From an uncultured Bacilli bacterium (lineage in GTDB: Bacteria; Bacillota_I; Bacilli_A; RF39; UBA660): a stretch of 13,005 nucleotides of DNA. The stretch spans positions 1 to 13,005 of the forward strand of contig CATKYP010000010.1 of the NCBI GenBank assembly GCA_949840855.1, given 5' to 3'. Of the stretch, positions 11,663-13,005 are shown in pieces. The number at the start of each line of letters is the position of its first letter. The stretch's first letter is position 1. The position numbers were made by a program, and so were the translations under genes. Below the pieces are notes generated by a model, which did no database searches, was not told where the DNA came from, and worked only from the letters and a program-made list of their open reading frames with translations.

Positions 11663-12984
11663 TAGAGAGTGAGATTGGATTATCTTACTCTTTTCATTTG
11701 GGTAATGATAAAAATAAAACAAAGAAAGCAAGACAATCAGCAAAGAATAATGCAAGTAATACCACCTCTTTTAGTAATAATGCGATTCAAAATATTAAAC
11801 AACTTGGAAAAGTTAATCATCACAATCTACGAAAATATGATAACAATCAGGAACTAATAAAAACTATAAAAGGCACTAATGATATTGTTAATGATGTAAA
11901 GGATTTATATAAATTAGAATTTGAAAATACAAGAATAGAATACAATAATAAACAAACAAGAGAGGATAGAAAAATCAAAGATTATTTCTATAAAATTAGT
12001 GATGATACCAAACACGATCTTGCTTGTGAGATTATTATTGAACTTGGAGATATGCATTTTTGGGAAAATAAATCACAAGAAGAAAAATATAAAATGATTG
12101 AAGTATTTACTGAACAAGTACAAGATTTAGAAAATATTGTTCCAGAATTTAAAGTAGCAAATGCAACTATTCATTTTGATGAATCTAGTCCACACTTGCA
12201 TATTGTAGGAATTGCCATTAAAGATAAGTGTAAAACTGGTATGACAAAACAAGTTGGTAAAACAACTGTATTTACCAAAGAATCATTAAAAGTAATTCAA
12301 GATAAAATGCGAGAATGTTGTATCAAATCATACAATAATATCTATGGTCTTAATGAAAAATTGAAAGAAAAACAAAAAGGAAGAAATAAGGATATATCAT
12401 CAAAAGATATGGAAGTTTTTAATGAAGAAAAAAATAAATTACGAGAAAATATTGATGAACTAAAAAATGAAGTAAAGAATTTAGAAGATACTAAAAATGA
12501 TATATCTAATGAAGTAGATAATTTATCTAGTGAAAAAGAATCTATCACCCAAGAAATAGACAAAAAGAAATCATTAAATAGAAAAGTAATTTTGAAAGAT
12601 AAAGCAACTTTACTCAAAGAAAATGAAGAATTACGAGAGAAATTAAGTTACGAAAAAAATCAACACTATCTATATGAAAACTGGTATAACGATTTAAAAG
12701 ATAAAACCGATTATTTGATAGATAATATAAAGAAAGTTATTGATAAAGTTCCAACATTCATTAAAACTATTGTTAATAAATTATTTGGTAGTCAAAGTAT
12801 GAATTTAAAATTTTTTATTCAACAATATGATGAAGATTATAAAATGAAGCAAGAAAAAGAAAGACTAAAAAAACTTAATATATTTAGAAAAAAGCAAAAA
12901 GATATTACTCCTATTGAAAACAATATTGATTATCAGTATAAGGAAAATAAAAAAAACAAAGATGATTTTGATATAAGTAGATAG
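11659..12984 (+). CDS. MobV (Pre/Mob) family relaxase
   Basis: This enzyme should nick oriT, bind the 5' end and lead the strand into a recipient through another element's conjugation channel. HFDESSPHLHIVG (172-184) is the metal-binding HxDExxPHxH motif of the Mob/Pre family. HHNLRKYD (54-61) contains H-N-x-R, the motif that holds the covalent histidine in pMV158 MobM, so H55 is the likely nucleophile. Residues about 255-345 form a strong coiled coil, and the C-terminus is Lys-rich, as usual for MobV C-terminal halves. At 441 residues it is a normal length and is not broken. Its start overlaps the stop of the small upstream gene; the candidate oriT lies about 280 bp upstream. No type IV secretion genes are visible, so the element is mobilizable rather than self-transmissible as far as the window shows. 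Confidence 0.92.
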   Translation: MIESEIGLSYSFHLGNDKNKTKKARQSAKNNASNTTSFSNNAIQNIKQLGKVNHHNLRKYDNNQELIKTIKGTNDIVNDVKDLYKLEFENTRIEYNNKQTREDRKIKDYFYKISDDTKHDLACEIIIELGDMHFWENKSQEEKYKMIEVFTEQVQDLENIVPEFKVANATIHFDESSPHLHIVGIAIKDKCKTGMTKQVGKTTVFTKESLKVIQDKMRECCIKSYNNIYGLNEKLKEKQKGRNKDISSKDMEVFNEEKNKLRENIDELKNEVKNLEDTKNDISNEVDNLSSEKESITQEIDKKKSLNRKVILKDKATLLKENEELREKLSYEKNQHYLYENWYNDLKDKTDYLIDNIKKVIDKVPTFIKTIVNKLFGSQSMNLKFFIQQYDEDYKMKQEKERLKKLNIFRKKQKDITPIENNIDYQYKENKKNKDDFDISR

Positions 12985-13005
12985 TAAATAAGGTAAAAAT
13001 ACTGT

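Larger units (their letters stand above)
5527..13005. mobile_element. Outer mobilizable element (partial; left end unknown, right end beyond window)
   Basis: After removal of the inner element the remaining genes run in one direction: large serine recombinase, oriT-like hairpins, a small basic protein and a MobV relaxase. This is the normal content of serine-recombinase mobilizable elements such as the Tn4451 type. The left boundary must lie before the recombinase start at 5527, but I found no att duplication, so the repeat block at 5034-5364 may or may not belong to it. The element continues past the window. Confidence 0.65.

Noticed and set aside
12342..12617. Ser/Phe-rich minus-strand frame opposite the relaxase coiled coil
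   Set aside because: It is the complement of Lys/Glu-rich codons and has no ribosome site; a shadow of the relaxase gene.

Overview
The window is very AT-rich (long A/T runs, A/T-ending codons, TGG for Trp, TGA used as a stop) with strong purine-rich ribosome binding sites and TGnTATAAT-type promoters. This fits a low-GC Bacillota, probably a gut Bacilli or Clostridia relative. I cannot name the species from sequence alone.

Left part (1-4970) looks like chromosome with one decayed insertion sequence. An IS110-family element occupies roughly 108-1610. It has a promoter and a structured leader that looks like a bridge RNA, then a transposase gene broken by two frameshifts, then a large foldback. 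On the minus strand follow a queuosine-salvage glycosidase (Qng1/DUF2419 family) with an extra N-terminal helix-hairpin-helix glycosylase-like half, and an exported lysozyme/transglycosylase-like protein. A tRNA-Leu(CAA), a terminator and a small orphan gene come next. Between 5034 and 5364 there is a gene-free block with three different short repeat arrays, including seven TTGC motifs spaced exactly 11 bp apart.

Right part (about 5500 to the end) is a nest of two mobile elements. The outer one is a mobilizable element with a large serine recombinase, a structured oriT-like region, a small basic protein and a MobV/Pre-type relaxase. Its recombinase gene is split: the first 14 codons lie at 5527-5568 and the rest resumes at 9303, in frame. 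Between them sits a 3.73 kb inner element (5566-9302), which carries its own large serine recombinase on the minus strand, a 61-residue protein, a regulatory region with a small-RNA-like transcription unit, and a 230-residue orphan protein. The inner element has integrated exactly between Val14 and the catalytic Ser15 of the outer recombinase, leaving GTG at both junctions. Precise excision would rebuild a 623-residue recombinase beginning MNEEKKICGIYTRV-STEDQ.

The inner attachment site lies inside the 3' end of the inner recombinase's own open frame, so integration replaces its last 50 codons. On the other side, the inner DNA supplies a substitute N-terminus to the outer recombinase. The nested recombinase-in-recombinase arrangement, with its att site read as protein on both sides, is the main discovery candidate of the window.
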